A stretch of 64,000 nucleotides of DNA from Hyphomicrobiales bacterium (GTDB lineage: Bacteria > Pseudomonadota > Alphaproteobacteria > Rhizobiales > Beijerinckiaceae), in assembly GCA_900470775.1 (NCBI GenBank), contig UCBZ01000006.1, positions 143,940 through 207,939 on the forward strand, given 5' to 3'. Below, piece after piece: positions 47,280 through 56,404 of this stretch. Below the pieces are notes generated by a model that was not told the DNA's origin, did no database searches, and saw only the letters and a list, made by a program, of their open reading frames with translations. A program made the translations under genes and the position numbers. Positions within the stretch are counted from its first letter, which is position 1, and the number at the start of each line of letters is the position of its first letter.

Positions 47280-48011
47280 TTATTGCAACTCGAAGACGCG
47301 ATAGGTCATCGTCGGCAGCTCGACGGCCCATTTCGCATAGCCCTTGGAGTAGATCTTGCCGCGATTGGGCGGCCAGGGGTCGTGGATCCGCAGAGTGGTG
47401 CCGAGCCCGTCGCCCTCGCCATCGCCGCGCATACCAACGATCACGATCATATGGCCGGGGCTGCCGCGGCCGGCGGTGTATTCACCGACGTTCCAGAGCA
47501 TGTCGAACATCAGCGGGCCGCGCATCAGCGCCTGTTTCAGCTTGTCGACCGACCAGGATTGCGGCGCGTTGCAGAGCAGCCCGTGAATCTTGCCGTAGCG
47601 GGTGCCGGAGACGATGGCTTGGTCGGTTTCAGACGAGTTCGCCAGGCTGCCATCGGGCAGGATCATGTCCGCTGGCGTCTTGGCGATGACAATCGGCACC
47701 GTCGACTTCTTCATCATCGCGGTCGATGTCGCCCAGCAGGTCGTGTTCGTCGGCTGGGCGATGAAGGAAATCTTGTGCAGGATCGGCGTGAAGGCTTCCG
47801 TGTCGTAGAGGCAGGACTGCGTGGCAGCTCCCGCCTCGCCATCCTCGACGAGCCAGTTTGCCTTCTGGAATGCCTTGACCGCGGTGCGTGTCAGGTTGCC
47901 GAAGCGTGCATCGGGTACGAGTGGCGGCTTGGGCTTCAGCTTGGCGTTCAGGGCTTCCTGGAGTTTCTTGACCTCCGCCCCTGTCGAGCCGACCTTGAGG
48001 ATCGTCACCAT
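47280..48011 (-). CDS. Peptidoglycan-binding/papain-like cysteine peptidase
   Basis: 243 residues. Residues 5-65 form a PG_binding_1 domain (LKVGSTGAEVKKLQEALNAK, FGNLTRTAVKAFQKANWLV). Residues 80-240 resemble papain-like C39/C70 (AvrRpt2-type) peptidases: Gln86 and Cys92 in IAQPTNTTCWATSTAMM, His187 in GSPGHMIVIVGM, and Asp211 in RIHDPWPPNRG, giving a full Gln-Cys-His-Asp set. No signal peptide is visible, which is odd for a wall-binding protein. It could be an exported effector or toxin, or have a non-classical route. It is alone between mutY and ccrM. Confidence 0.8.
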   Translation of the reverse strand: MVTILKVGSTGAEVKKLQEALNAKLKPKPPLVPDARFGNLTRTAVKAFQKANWLVEDGEAGAATQSCLYDTEAFTPILHKISFIAQPTNTTCWATSTAMMKKSTVPIVIAKTPADMILPDGSLANSSETDQAIVSGTRYGKIHGLLCNAPQSWSVDKLKQALMRGPLMFDMLWNVGEYTAGRGSPGHMIVIVGMRGDGEGDGLGTTLRIHDPWPPNRGKIYSKGYAKWAVELPTMTYRVFELQ

Positions 48012-48128
48012 CGCCGCCGCCTCCGTGCCAGACGCCTCTCTTGGCGGAGACGACCATAGGTCAGCGCGGCAGGCGCAACGTCATTTGAACGAAGGATGGG
48101 CCGCCAAAATCGGCACTGGGGCCGCCTG

Positions 48129-49328
<1,200 letters not shown>

Positions 49329-49358
49329 TTACGCAACTTCAACAGTCGCGATCATGCC

Positions 49359-49363
49359 GAGTC
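49359..49363. promoter_or_regulatory. GANTC site in the ccrM leader
   Basis: GAGTC, 46 bp upstream of the ccrM start. A GANTC site near the ccrM promoter lets the gene be silenced or activated by its own methylation, as in Caulobacter. Confidence 0.6.
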
Positions 49364-49449
49364 AGGGTAAAAGCCGGGTTTCCGCGATGAAAAAAATGCG
49401 TCTCGTTTTGGGGCTGCAGTTTTTGCCCAGCCCCTTGGCGGATAAGGCG

Positions 49450-49469
49450 GATTCCTAAGGGCGGGTTAA
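49450..49469 (-). promoter_or_regulatory. CtrA-like box with adjacent GANTC site upstream of ccrM
   Basis: On the minus strand TTAA-CCCGCCC-TTAG (49469 to 49455) is one base from the CtrA consensus TTAA-N7-TTAA. GATTC (49450-49454) directly adjoins it. They lie about 140 bp upstream of ccrM. CtrA activation of ccrM and methylation control are known in Caulobacter; applying that here is inference. Confidence 0.55.
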
Positions 49470-49501
49470 TGGTCGGAGGCTCGCAGCGCACGCGATTCCC
49501 T

Positions 49502-49541
49502 CGCTGTCATGGTCGGGACAAGCCCGACGACCATGACAGCG
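49502..49541. repeat. Strong palindrome downstream of rnhB
   Basis: A perfect 14-bp stem, CGCTGTCATGGTCG (49502-49515) and CGACCATGACAGCG (49528-49541), with a 12-base loop that pairs partly. It may be a repeat element or the rnhB terminator. Confidence 0.7.
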
Positions 49542-49564
49542 GAAACGTCTGGCGACGCTCCCGG

Positions 49565-50212
49565 TCACCGCCGCCAGACGCCCTTCACCGGCGCGAACGA
49601 GTAGCGATGCTCGGCGCAGGGGCCGTGCGCCTGCAGCGCCGCGCGATGCTGCGGCGTGCCGTAACCGGCATGGGCCGAGAAGCCATAGGCCGGATAGCGC
49701 TGGCACAGCCGCGCCATCATCGCGTCGCGCGTCACCTTGGCGATGATCGAGGCCGCCGCGATCGAGGCCACCAGCGCATCGCCGCCGATGATGGATTCGC
49801 AGGAGCAGGCCAGCACCGGCGGGTCGTTGCCATCGACCAGCACGCTGAGCGGCTGGACCGGAAGCGCCGCCACCGCCCGGCGCATCGCCAGCAACGTCGC
49901 CTGCCGGATATTGATCGTATCGATCTCGACGGCGGTCGCGCTGGCGATGCCGATGGCGAGCGCCGATCCGGCGATGATCTCGAACAGTTCCTCGCGCCGG
50001 GCCGGCGTCAGGTTCTTGGAATCATCGAGCCCATCCGGCACGGCCTGCGGATCGAGGATGACGGCAGCCGCCACCACAGGCCCGGCAAGCGGCCCGCGCC
50101 CGACCTCGTCGATCCCGGCGAGCGGCCAGAGTCCTTTGGAGATTGCATGCGTCTCGCGATGGAAATGGGCGGTCATGGCGGGCTTATGCAACATCCGGTG
50201 CCGGCGGGCCAT
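49565..50212 (-). CDS. rnhB: Ribonuclease HII
   Basis: 215 residues from ATG at 50212 ([13 protein letters not shown]); ATG at 50194 is another candidate. It cleaves RNA-DNA hybrids and removes single ribonucleotides from DNA. Catalytic Asp35-Glu36 in [20 protein letters not shown] and the basic [15 protein letters not shown] motif are present, then [14 protein letters not shown]. The order ccrM-rnhB-radical SAM is common in Rhizobiales as I recall. Confidence 0.96.
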   Translation of the reverse strand: MARRHRMLHKPAMTAHFHRETHAISKGLWPLAGIDEVGRGPLAGPVVAAAVILDPQAVPDGLDDSKNLTPARREELFEIIAGSALAIGIASATAVEIDTINIRQATLLAMRRAVAALPVQPLSVLVDGNDPPVLACSCESIIGGDALVASIAAASIIAKVTRDAMMARLCQRYPAYGFSAHAGYGTPQHRAALQAHGPCAEHRYSFAPVKGVWRR

Positions 50213-50256
50213 GCTCTCGGCAGGGCTGTCCACGGCATCTCCGTCTGCACTCTGCG

Positions 50257-50358
50257 CGTCATGGTCGAGCTTGACCCGACCATCTCTTGCCAAACGAGGC
50301 TCCCACTCATCCGGCTTGAGATTCTCGGGTCTGCGCTGCGCTTCGCCCGAGAATGACG
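50257..50358. repeat. Palindromic intergenic repeat, family D
   Basis: Between rnhB and the radical SAM gene. Outer ends CGTCAT and ATGACG, with internal GATTCTCGGGTCTGCGC and CGCTTCGCCCGAGAATG. The same block, inverted, is at 63940-64000. It resembles a mobile palindrome rather than a plain terminator. Confidence 0.75.
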
Positions 50359-50366
50359 GCTGACAG

Positions 50367-51557
50367 CTAGAACAGGCTCAACTGCGCCTTCTCCTTCTCG
50401 GGCTTCAGGAACAGGTCGCTGCGCAGCCTTGTCCTCGCCCCATTGAAGCCGAAGCGCTCGGCCGCCAGCTCGAAGCGTCGGCCGATCATCCAGGCATAGG
50501 GTCCCGAGCCGACCATGCGCTGGCCCCAGTTCGCGTCGTAATCCTTGCCGCCCCGCGTCGAGCGGATCAGCGAGACGACATGGCGCAGCTTGTCGGGGTG
50601 ATGGGTCAGCAGCCAGTCCTGCACCAGATCCTTCACCTCCAGCGGCAGCCGCAGCAGCACATAGCCCGCCTCGCGCGCGCCTGCCGCCTTCGCGGCATCC
50701 AGGATGCGCTCGATCTCGTGCTCGTTGATCGCCGGGATAATCGGCGCGACCAGCACGGTGACGGGAATGCCCGCATCCGACAGCGCCTTGATCGTCTCCA
50801 GCCGCTTGGCCGGCGAGGCGGCGCGCGGCTCCATGCCGCGAGCGACCTTGGGGTCGAGCGTCGTCAGGGAGATCGCGACCTTGGCCAGCCCCTTGGCCGC
50901 CATCGGAGCGAGGATGTCGATGTCGCGCCGCACCAGCGCCGATTTCGTCACGATCCCGACCGGATGGTTGAAGCGCTCCAGCACCTCGAGGATGCCGCGC
51001 ATGATCCGCAGCTTCCGCTCGATCGGTTGATAGGCGTCGGTGTTGGTGCCGATCGCGATGGTGCGCGGCTGATAGGATGCGGCCGACAGCTCCTTCTCCA
51101 GCAGCAGCGCCGCATCGGGCTTGGCGGTCAGCTTGCTCTCGAAGTCGAGCCCCGGCGAGAGGCCGAGATAGGCATGGGTCGGCCGCGCGAAGCAGTAGAC
51201 GCAGCCATGCTCGCAGCCGCGATAGGGGTTGATCGAACGGTCGAACGAAATATCGGGCGAGTCGTTCTTCGTAATGATGGTGCGCGCCTTCTCGACCGAA
51301 ACCTCGGTCTTGAAGGCCGGCAATTCGCCGAGCGAGCCCCAGCCATCATCCTCAGGCGTACGCTGCTCGGCCTCGTAGCGCCCGCCCGGATTGAGCGTCG
51401 CGCCGCGCCCGCGCCGCCGGTCCGGATCGACGCGATGGCCGACATGGGCGAACGGATCGACCGGCGCGACGCGCGCGGATACCGACATCGGCGCGCTGTC
51501 ATGCCGCTTGAGCGGCTGGGCCGGAATCGGCCGCGGTAAGGCTCTGCCTTGGCTCAT
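50367..51557 (-). CDS. PA0069 family radical SAM protein
   Basis: 396 residues from ATG at 51557 ([12 protein letters not shown]); an extension to 51752 is not supported. The radical-SAM CxxxCxxC is CEHGCVYC (Cys115, Cys119, Cys122), in [24 protein letters not shown], with [16 protein letters not shown] and [13 protein letters not shown]. These are the PA0069/Rv2578c-type proteins, related to SplB, of unknown reaction. The C-terminal part ends [17 protein letters not shown]. It is upstream of rnhB on the same strand. Confidence 0.93.
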   Translation of the reverse strand: MSQGRALPRPIPAQPLKRHDSAPMSVSARVAPVDPFAHVGHRVDPDRRRGRGATLNPGGRYEAEQRTPEDDGWGSLGELPAFKTEVSVEKARTIITKNDSPDISFDRSINPYRGCEHGCVYCFARPTHAYLGLSPGLDFESKLTAKPDAALLLEKELSAASYQPRTIAIGTNTDAYQPIERKLRIMRGILEVLERFNHPVGIVTKSALVRRDIDILAPMAAKGLAKVAISLTTLDPKVARGMEPRAASPAKRLETIKALSDAGIPVTVLVAPIIPAINEHEIERILDAAKAAGAREAGYVLLRLPLEVKDLVQDWLLTHHPDKLRHVVSLIRSTRGGKDYDANWGQRMVGSGPYAWMIGRRFELAAERFGFNGARTRLRSDLFLKPEKEKAQLSLF

Positions 51558-51684
51558 GGCGTTGAACCATTCCTGAAAATCGCCGGGAATCGACGATATC
51601 TGTGGCTGTGAATGTGAACATATAGAGAACATATTGCAAGTGACAGGATTGCGACATGCTGCGCTGCGCCATAAGGATTTGCGC

Positions 51685-52173
51685 ATGCTCACTGCGGTCA
51701 TACGCGTCGCTGGCTCGGCTGAGGCGCTCGCCGCGACCTTCTCGGTTCTCATCCCTGCCGTCGCCGACGGCTTCCTCGGCCATGCCGTGGTGGTCGATGC
51801 GTCGGGCCACGCCGATATCGAGCGCCTCGCGGATGCGACGGGCGCGAGCTATCTGCGCGTAGGCGGGGCCGAGGGCTGGCATCTCGGCGCGGCCCAGGCG
51901 CGTGGTGACTGGCTGTTCCTGCTCGAAGCGGGCGACGTGCCGCAGCCGCACTGGACCCAGGCCGCCGAGCGCCATCTCATCGTCGCGCCCGACGCACCGG
52001 CGCTGATTCCGCTGCGCGGCGTCGCAGGCTCGCTGCGCGAGCGAGCCGCCATCTCCTTCGGTCCCCGCCGCCTGCGTCCCGGGCTGATCGTCCCCAAGGG
52101 CCATGTCCTCTCGGGCCGCCTCGGGGCCGCGCCGCGTCGTCTGTCCGTCAGGCGCGAGCGCGCGGGGGACTGA
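51685..52173 (+). CDS. Short GT-A-like (glycosyltransferase family 2-like) protein
   Basis: 162 residues from ATG at 51685. Its fold looks like the N-terminal half of a GT2 enzyme: MLTAVIRVAGSAEALAATFS, VVDASGHADIERLAD, then WHLGAAQARGDWLFLLEAGDVPQPHW with an Ala-Gly-Asp in place of a DxD motif. The C-terminus is short and Arg-rich. Half-length GT2 proteins of this type are annotated as glycosyl transferases in some Hyphomicrobiales; catalytic activity is doubtful. It is divergent from the radical SAM gene. Confidence 0.6.
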   Translation: MLTAVIRVAGSAEALAATFSVLIPAVADGFLGHAVVVDASGHADIERLADATGASYLRVGGAEGWHLGAAQARGDWLFLLEAGDVPQPHWTQAAERHLIVAPDAPALIPLRGVAGSLRERAAISFGPRRLRPGLIVPKGHVLSGRLGAAPRRLSVRRERAGD

Positions 52174-52267
52174 CGGGGGCGACGTCGTCGTAAGCCGGTG
52201 CACTGCGGCGTCAGGCTCTCCGGGCCGTATCGATGCCGGAGACGGTAGTGAACAGGAGAAGGCGACG

Positions 52268-52514
52268 ATGGAGATCAAGCGAAGCGGTTCTCAGCCCTCA
52301 GGCTAAGAGGTCGGCGGACCATTTCACAGGCGCTGTCCGCATCGGCCTGCTGTTCAACCTGCCCGAGCCGGCGCGGATCGCCACGGCGCTGGTCACCTTC
52401 GAGCCTGGCGCGCGCAGGGCCTGGCACACCCACCCGCTCGGCCTGACCGTGATCGTCACCGCCGGCTGCGGCTGGGTGCAGCGTGAGGGTAGCCCGATTC
52501 CGGCAGTCGCTTGA
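52268..52514 (+). pseudogene. Cupin domain protein, frameshifted and truncated
   Basis: A good ribosome binding site (AACAGGAGAAGG) precedes ATG at 52268 and MEIKRSGSQPSG, then a TAA stop at 52304-52306. In the +1 frame, the expected continuation KRSADHFTGAVRIGLLFNL, LVTFEPGARRAWHTHPLG and TVIVTAGCGWVQREG follows from 52305. One extra base near 52304 explains the break. The reading ends at 52514 with PIPAVA, so the second cupin motif is missing as well. It is a remnant of a small cupin similar to those fused or adjacent to carboxymuconolactone decarboxylases. Confidence 0.8.
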
Positions 52515-52599
52515 AAACGCCGCCCGCTCTTTGCGTCGGTTGATGATGAGGGGCGGGCGGCGCACCGCCAGGCGCGTTTTGTAAACTTCCGCAGAATGA

Positions 52600-52630
52600 C
52601 CCGGCGCGGGGCCGGTCGGCCCGCGCCGGG
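52600..52630 (-). terminator. Hairpin downstream of the substrate-binding protein gene
   Basis: A perfect 11-bp stem, CCCGGCGCGGG (52600-52610) and CCCGCGCCGGG (52620-52630), with a nine-base loop. It is 22 bp beyond the stop of the minus-strand gene. There is no T run. Confidence 0.5.
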
Positions 52631-52651
52631 CAACGGCGTGTGGGGCGAGGA

Positions 52652-54217
52652 TCAGGCGGGCCTGACATTGAAGGGGTAGGGCGCGATCCCTTGCAGCACC
52701 CCGGTGATGGATTTGCGGTACGCTGTCTTGATGAAAAAGCGCCCGACGGGAATCGTCGCGCAATCTTCCATCGCCGTCGCGCCGATTGCCTCGGCGATGC
52801 GCGTCCGGTTCGCCTCGTCCTTCGCGTCGAGCCAATCCTGTATCATGGCCTCAGCCTTGGGGTTCTCCGGCCAGCCGAACCAACCAGATGTTCCCTGCTC
52901 GCGAACCAGCGAGGAGACCGCAGGGTTGGAGTAATTTGGTGCGCTGCCAAAGCTATGAAAAACGCTCCAGCCGCCCTTGTCGGTACTCTCGCGGCTGGCT
53001 CTTCTCTGCACCACCGTACCCCAGTCGCTTTCCCGGAGATCGACGTTGAAGCCGACGCGCTGCAGGAGGTCGGCAGTCACCTGCCCGAGCGGGCCGATGG
53101 CTGGAAAATCCGTCGGGTTGATGACGACGGTCTGCTCGCCCTTGTAGCCGGACTCCGCGAGAAGCTTCTTGGCAGCCTCGATATCGCCCTTCATGAGGGT
53201 CGAGCCGTAATCCTTTTCGTAGGCCGTCCCGCACGGATAGGGGCTCCGGCAGGCCGACCAGAGCGATTTGTCGTCGCCCTGTACAGCCTGCATGTAACTC
53301 TGCTGGTTCACCGCCATCATGAAGGCCTGGCGCACCTTCTTGTTGTTGAACGGCGCTTGGAGGTGATTGACCCGTGCGAAGGCGTGGCGCCCGCCCGGCT
53401 GATCGACCTGCAGCGTGATGCCGGCCTTCGCAAGCACCGGCAGAAGATCCGGCAGGGGCTGTTCCCACCAGTCGATTTCGCCATTCTGAATGGCAGCCGC
53501 GGCGGTTGCAGGGTCCGGCATGATGGTCCATTCGATGCGCGGAAAATGCGCGATCTTGGCCCCTGAACCCCATTCGACAGGCTCGGAGCGCGGAACATAG
53601 GCGCCGAATTTCTCGTAGGCGCAGCGGCTGCCCGAGACGTATTCCCCGGGAAGGAAACGGTAGGGACCGGAGCCGACCGCCTCGGTGAAGGCCTTATAGG
53701 GATCGGTCTCGGCAAAACGCGCCGGCATGATCCAGGCAATACTGGAATCGGGTTTTGCGAGCGCATCCAAGAGGAGAGGGAAGGGGCGCGTGAGTTTGAT
53801 GACGAGGGTTTTGTCATCCGGCGTCTCGTAGCGGTCGACGGTCTTCCCCATGATCTGGCCGAACGTGTCACGCTTGCTCCAGCGCTCGATGCTCGCCGCG
53901 CAATCACGGCTGCGCACGGGAGTCATGTCATGGAACATCAGACCATCGCGCAACTTGATCGTCCAGGTGCGACCATCGTCCGAGACCTGGTGTCCCTCCG
54001 CCATCTGCGGGCGCGGCTTCATATCGGCCCCGCAGGCGTATAGGACGTCATAGACGTAATAGGCGTGGTTGTTGGTGACCGTTGCGGTTGTCCAGATCGG
54101 ATCAAGCGACGTCAGATTCGCTTGCGGCACGAAACGCAGCGTCGCGACCTTCTGCGCGATGGCGGGCGCAGCAAAAAGCGTAGCGGCGCTTCCTGCCAGA
54201 AACGTACGGCGTCGCAT
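52652..54217 (-). CDS. ABC transporter substrate-binding protein, family 5 (peptide/nickel)
   Basis: 521 residues. The leader MRRRTFLAGSAATLFAAPAIA contains RRRTFL, a possible Tat signal. Mature SBP_bac_5 features: LRFVPQANLTSLDPIWTTATVT, PQMAEGHQVSDDGRTWTIKLRDGLMFHD, VGSGPYRFLPGEYV and KKVRQAFMMAVNQ. It would bind peptides or similar solutes in the periplasm for an ABC importer. No permease or ATPase genes are adjacent, so it is an orphan here. Full length. Confidence 0.93.
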   Translation of the reverse strand: MRRRTFLAGSAATLFAAPAIAQKVATLRFVPQANLTSLDPIWTTATVTNNHAYYVYDVLYACGADMKPRPQMAEGHQVSDDGRTWTIKLRDGLMFHDMTPVRSRDCAASIERWSKRDTFGQIMGKTVDRYETPDDKTLVIKLTRPFPLLLDALAKPDSSIAWIMPARFAETDPYKAFTEAVGSGPYRFLPGEYVSGSRCAYEKFGAYVPRSEPVEWGSGAKIAHFPRIEWTIMPDPATAAAAIQNGEIDWWEQPLPDLLPVLAKAGITLQVDQPGGRHAFARVNHLQAPFNNKKVRQAFMMAVNQQSYMQAVQGDDKSLWSACRSPYPCGTAYEKDYGSTLMKGDIEAAKKLLAESGYKGEQTVVINPTDFPAIGPLGQVTADLLQRVGFNVDLRESDWGTVVQRRASRESTDKGGWSVFHSFGSAPNYSNPAVSSLVREQGTSGWFGWPENPKAEAMIQDWLDAKDEANRTRIAEAIGATAMEDCATIPVGRFFIKTAYRKSITGVLQGIAPYPFNVRPA

Positions 54218-54377
54218 GGTAACCTCCCTGTTATTATTTTTTTGAAGAGTAGGCTGTTGAGGCCAGTTTAGCGATGCCTTTTCTTCTCATTCCGGGCTAC
54301 ACGGCGTTACATCTATGATCGGGCTCATGGCGTGGCGCAGATCGGCCTCTCCCTCCCCGATCCGCGCCCTCATCCCC

Positions 54378-55271
54378 CTACAACTGCTGCGCCCTGAACG
54401 TGTCGCAGCTCTGCATCGAGCCGCTCTTCAGCCCGGTGTTGAACCAGCGCTGGCGCTGGGCCGAGGAACCATGCGTGAAGGAATCGGGCACCACCTGGCC
54501 GCGAGAGGCCTTTTGCAGCATGTCGTCGCCGATCGCTGCGGCCGTGCGCATCGCTTCCTCGACATCGCTCTGATCGATCCGCCCCATCGCCTGGATGTTA
54601 TGCGCCCAGACGCCGGCGAAGCAGTCGGCCTGAAGCTCGATCCGCACCGAGATCTCGTTGGCCTTGACCTCGTTCGAGCGCTCGCGCAGCTCGTTGGCCT
54701 TGGGCAGGATGCCGATCAGGTTCTGGATGTGGTGGCCGACCTCGTGGCCGATCACATAGGCATAGGCGAAATCGCCGCCGCCGCCGAGCTTGCGCTGCAT
54801 CTCCTGGAAGAAGGAGGTGTCGAGATAGACGCGCTTGTCGGGCGGGCAGTAGAACGGCCCCATCGCCGACTGCGCCCGGCCGCAGGCCGAACTGGTGGCG
54901 CGATTGAACAGGACCAGGCGCGGCTGCTCGTAGCGCTTGTTGGCCTGTTGCGGCAGAAGCTTCGTCCAGACATCCTCGTTCTGCGCCAGAACGGCCGAGA
55001 CGAAGCGACCCATGTCGTCCGCCGGTGGCCCGGCCGAGCGGCGCGTTTCCTGCGTCGGAGCCTGTCGCCCACCGATGCCGCCGATCAGCTCTGCGCCGCC
55101 GATCAGCAGGCGCGGATCGATGCCGAGCGCCCAGCCGACGAGGCCGAGCACGACCATGGTGCCGATGCCCAGGCCTCCGCGCCCGCCGGGAAGGCCGGCA
55201 AAATCGCCGCCGCCACCGCCGCCGCGCCGGTCCTCGACATTCTCGGACTGGCGATAATCTTCCCATTGCAT
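54378..55271 (-). CDS. YpfJ-type neutral zinc metallopeptidase
   Basis: 297 residues from ATG at 55271 (MQWEDYRQSENVEDRRG). A Gly-rich linker is followed by one membrane helix (GIGTMVVLGLVGWALGI) and a peptidase domain with HEVGHH (176-181), preceded by GPFYCPPDKRVYLDTSFF. Cys130 and Cys142 may form a disulfide. COG2321 members are membrane-anchored with the catalytic part outside. The length and motif fit well. Its stop is 160 bp upstream of the SBP start on the same strand. Confidence 0.92.
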   Translation of the reverse strand: MQWEDYRQSENVEDRRGGGGGGDFAGLPGGRGGLGIGTMVVLGLVGWALGIDPRLLIGGAELIGGIGGRQAPTQETRRSAGPPADDMGRFVSAVLAQNEDVWTKLLPQQANKRYEQPRLVLFNRATSSACGRAQSAMGPFYCPPDKRVYLDTSFFQEMQRKLGGGGDFAYAYVIGHEVGHHIQNLIGILPKANELRERSNEVKANEISVRIELQADCFAGVWAHNIQAMGRIDQSDVEEAMRTAAAIGDDMLQKASRGQVVPDSFTHGSSAQRQRWFNTGLKSGSMQSCDTFRAQQL

Positions 55272-55350
55272 GGCGTCGGTCCCCGTAAGCCTGCGGGCAA
55301 TCTCCGAGCCCGCCCGCAATCTCAAGGAGAGACGGCCGGAACTCAAGCCG

Positions 55351-56223
55351 TCATTCAACCCCGGCCGTCGCTGCCGGTTCCGGCGTCCCCGCCGCTTCGA
55401 GCGCCGTCTTCAGCGCCCTCATGTCGCGCCAGGCCAGGCGCTTCTGCAGCGGCTGGCGCAGCAGATAGGCCGGGTGCAGCGTCGCCATGGCGCGGATGCG
55501 CCGCGTGCCGGTGTCGTATTCCAGCCATTTGCCGCGCGAGGCCAGGATGCCGGAGAGCCCGAGCAGGCCCTGCGCCGACGGTCCGCCGATGCAGATCAGG
55601 ATGTCGGGGTCGGCGAGCTGGATCTGGCGCTGGATGAAGGGCAGGCAGATCGAAACCTCCTGCGGCGTCGGCGTGCGGTTGCCCGGCGGCCGCCAGGGCA
55701 GCAGATTGGCGATGTAGACGTCGTCCTTGCGGCTGAGCCCGATCGCCGCCAGCATCCGGTCGAGCAACTGCCCGGAACGTCCGACGAAGGGCAGGCCGAT
55801 CCGGTCCTCGTCGGCGCCCGGCGCCTCGCCGACGAACATCACGCGCCCGGCGGGGTTGCCGTCGGCGAAGACGAGGTTCTTCGCGGTCGCCTTGAGCGCG
55901 CAGCCCTCGAATTTTGCCAGAGCCTGCTTCAGATCGTCGAGCGTCGCCGCCTCCGCAGCCAGCACCTTGGCGCTGACCGTGGCGTCGTCGGGCGCAGTCG
56001 CAGCGGCCGCGTTGGGGCGTGCGACCACGGCCGGCGCTTGTCCGGGTCGCGGCGGCAGGGTGGGGCGAGGGCGCGGTGCGTCGCCCACGGACTGTGGGCT
56101 TGCGACACGGTCCTGAGCCTGCGCGAAATGGTCGTGCGGCGTCTCGTCAAGCGCCTCGGTGATGCCCATCTCGGCATACCAGGCGACAAGCTCGGCGGGT
56201 TCGGGCGTTGCGGTCAGGGACAT
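55351..56223 (-). CDS. Uracil-DNA glycosylase, family 4/5-like
   Basis: 290 residues. After a long Ala/Pro linker (about 1-95) the glycosylase domain has GEAPGADEDRIGLPFVGRSGQLLDRML (motif A) and LHPAYLLRQ (motif B), with ICIGGPSAQGLLGL between. It removes uracil from DNA. Only one Cys is seen in FEGCALKATA, where family 4 enzymes have a CxxC pair for the iron-sulfur cluster, so cluster binding may differ. Divergent from ETF-QO. Confidence 0.9.
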   Translation of the reverse strand: MSLTATPEPAELVAWYAEMGITEALDETPHDHFAQAQDRVASPQSVGDAPRPRPTLPPRPGQAPAVVARPNAAAATAPDDATVSAKVLAAEAATLDDLKQALAKFEGCALKATAKNLVFADGNPAGRVMFVGEAPGADEDRIGLPFVGRSGQLLDRMLAAIGLSRKDDVYIANLLPWRPPGNRTPTPQEVSICLPFIQRQIQLADPDILICIGGPSAQGLLGLSGILASRGKWLEYDTGTRRIRAMATLHPAYLLRQPLQKRLAWRDMRALKTALEAAGTPEPAATAGVE

Positions 56224-56347
56224 CGTGGCCTTCGTCTACCACGGCTGCATGCGACTTCGCGAGCCGGCGCGGTTGCAAATTGGAACGCGCGCTTGGATAG
56301 AGGGTTTCCAGACTGTCGTCGTGCCCGTCTTGAATGGGCAGGCAAGA

Positions 56348-56365
56348 TAGTTCATATATAAACTA
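56348..56365. promoter_or_regulatory. 18-bp near-palindrome upstream of ETF-QO
   Basis: TAGTTCATATATAAACTA is self-complementary except for one base pair. It lies 40 bp before the ETF-QO start and 125 bp before the divergent glycosylase. A/T-rich palindromes like this are typical MarR/HxlR-type operators or -10 elements. It shares AGTT...AACT with the palindrome at 4884. Confidence 0.5.
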
Positions 56366-56404
56366 ATTGGCTTTGAGGCCGGCGCGGGCCTTCGGGAGGG
56401 CAGG

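Noticed and set aside
52233..52514. A 93-codon ORF as an intact cupin gene starting MPETVVNRRR
   Set aside because: The first 24 codons lie upstream of the true ribosome binding site frame, and the family N-terminus MEIKRSGSQPSG is in a different frame; the gene is better described as frameshifted.
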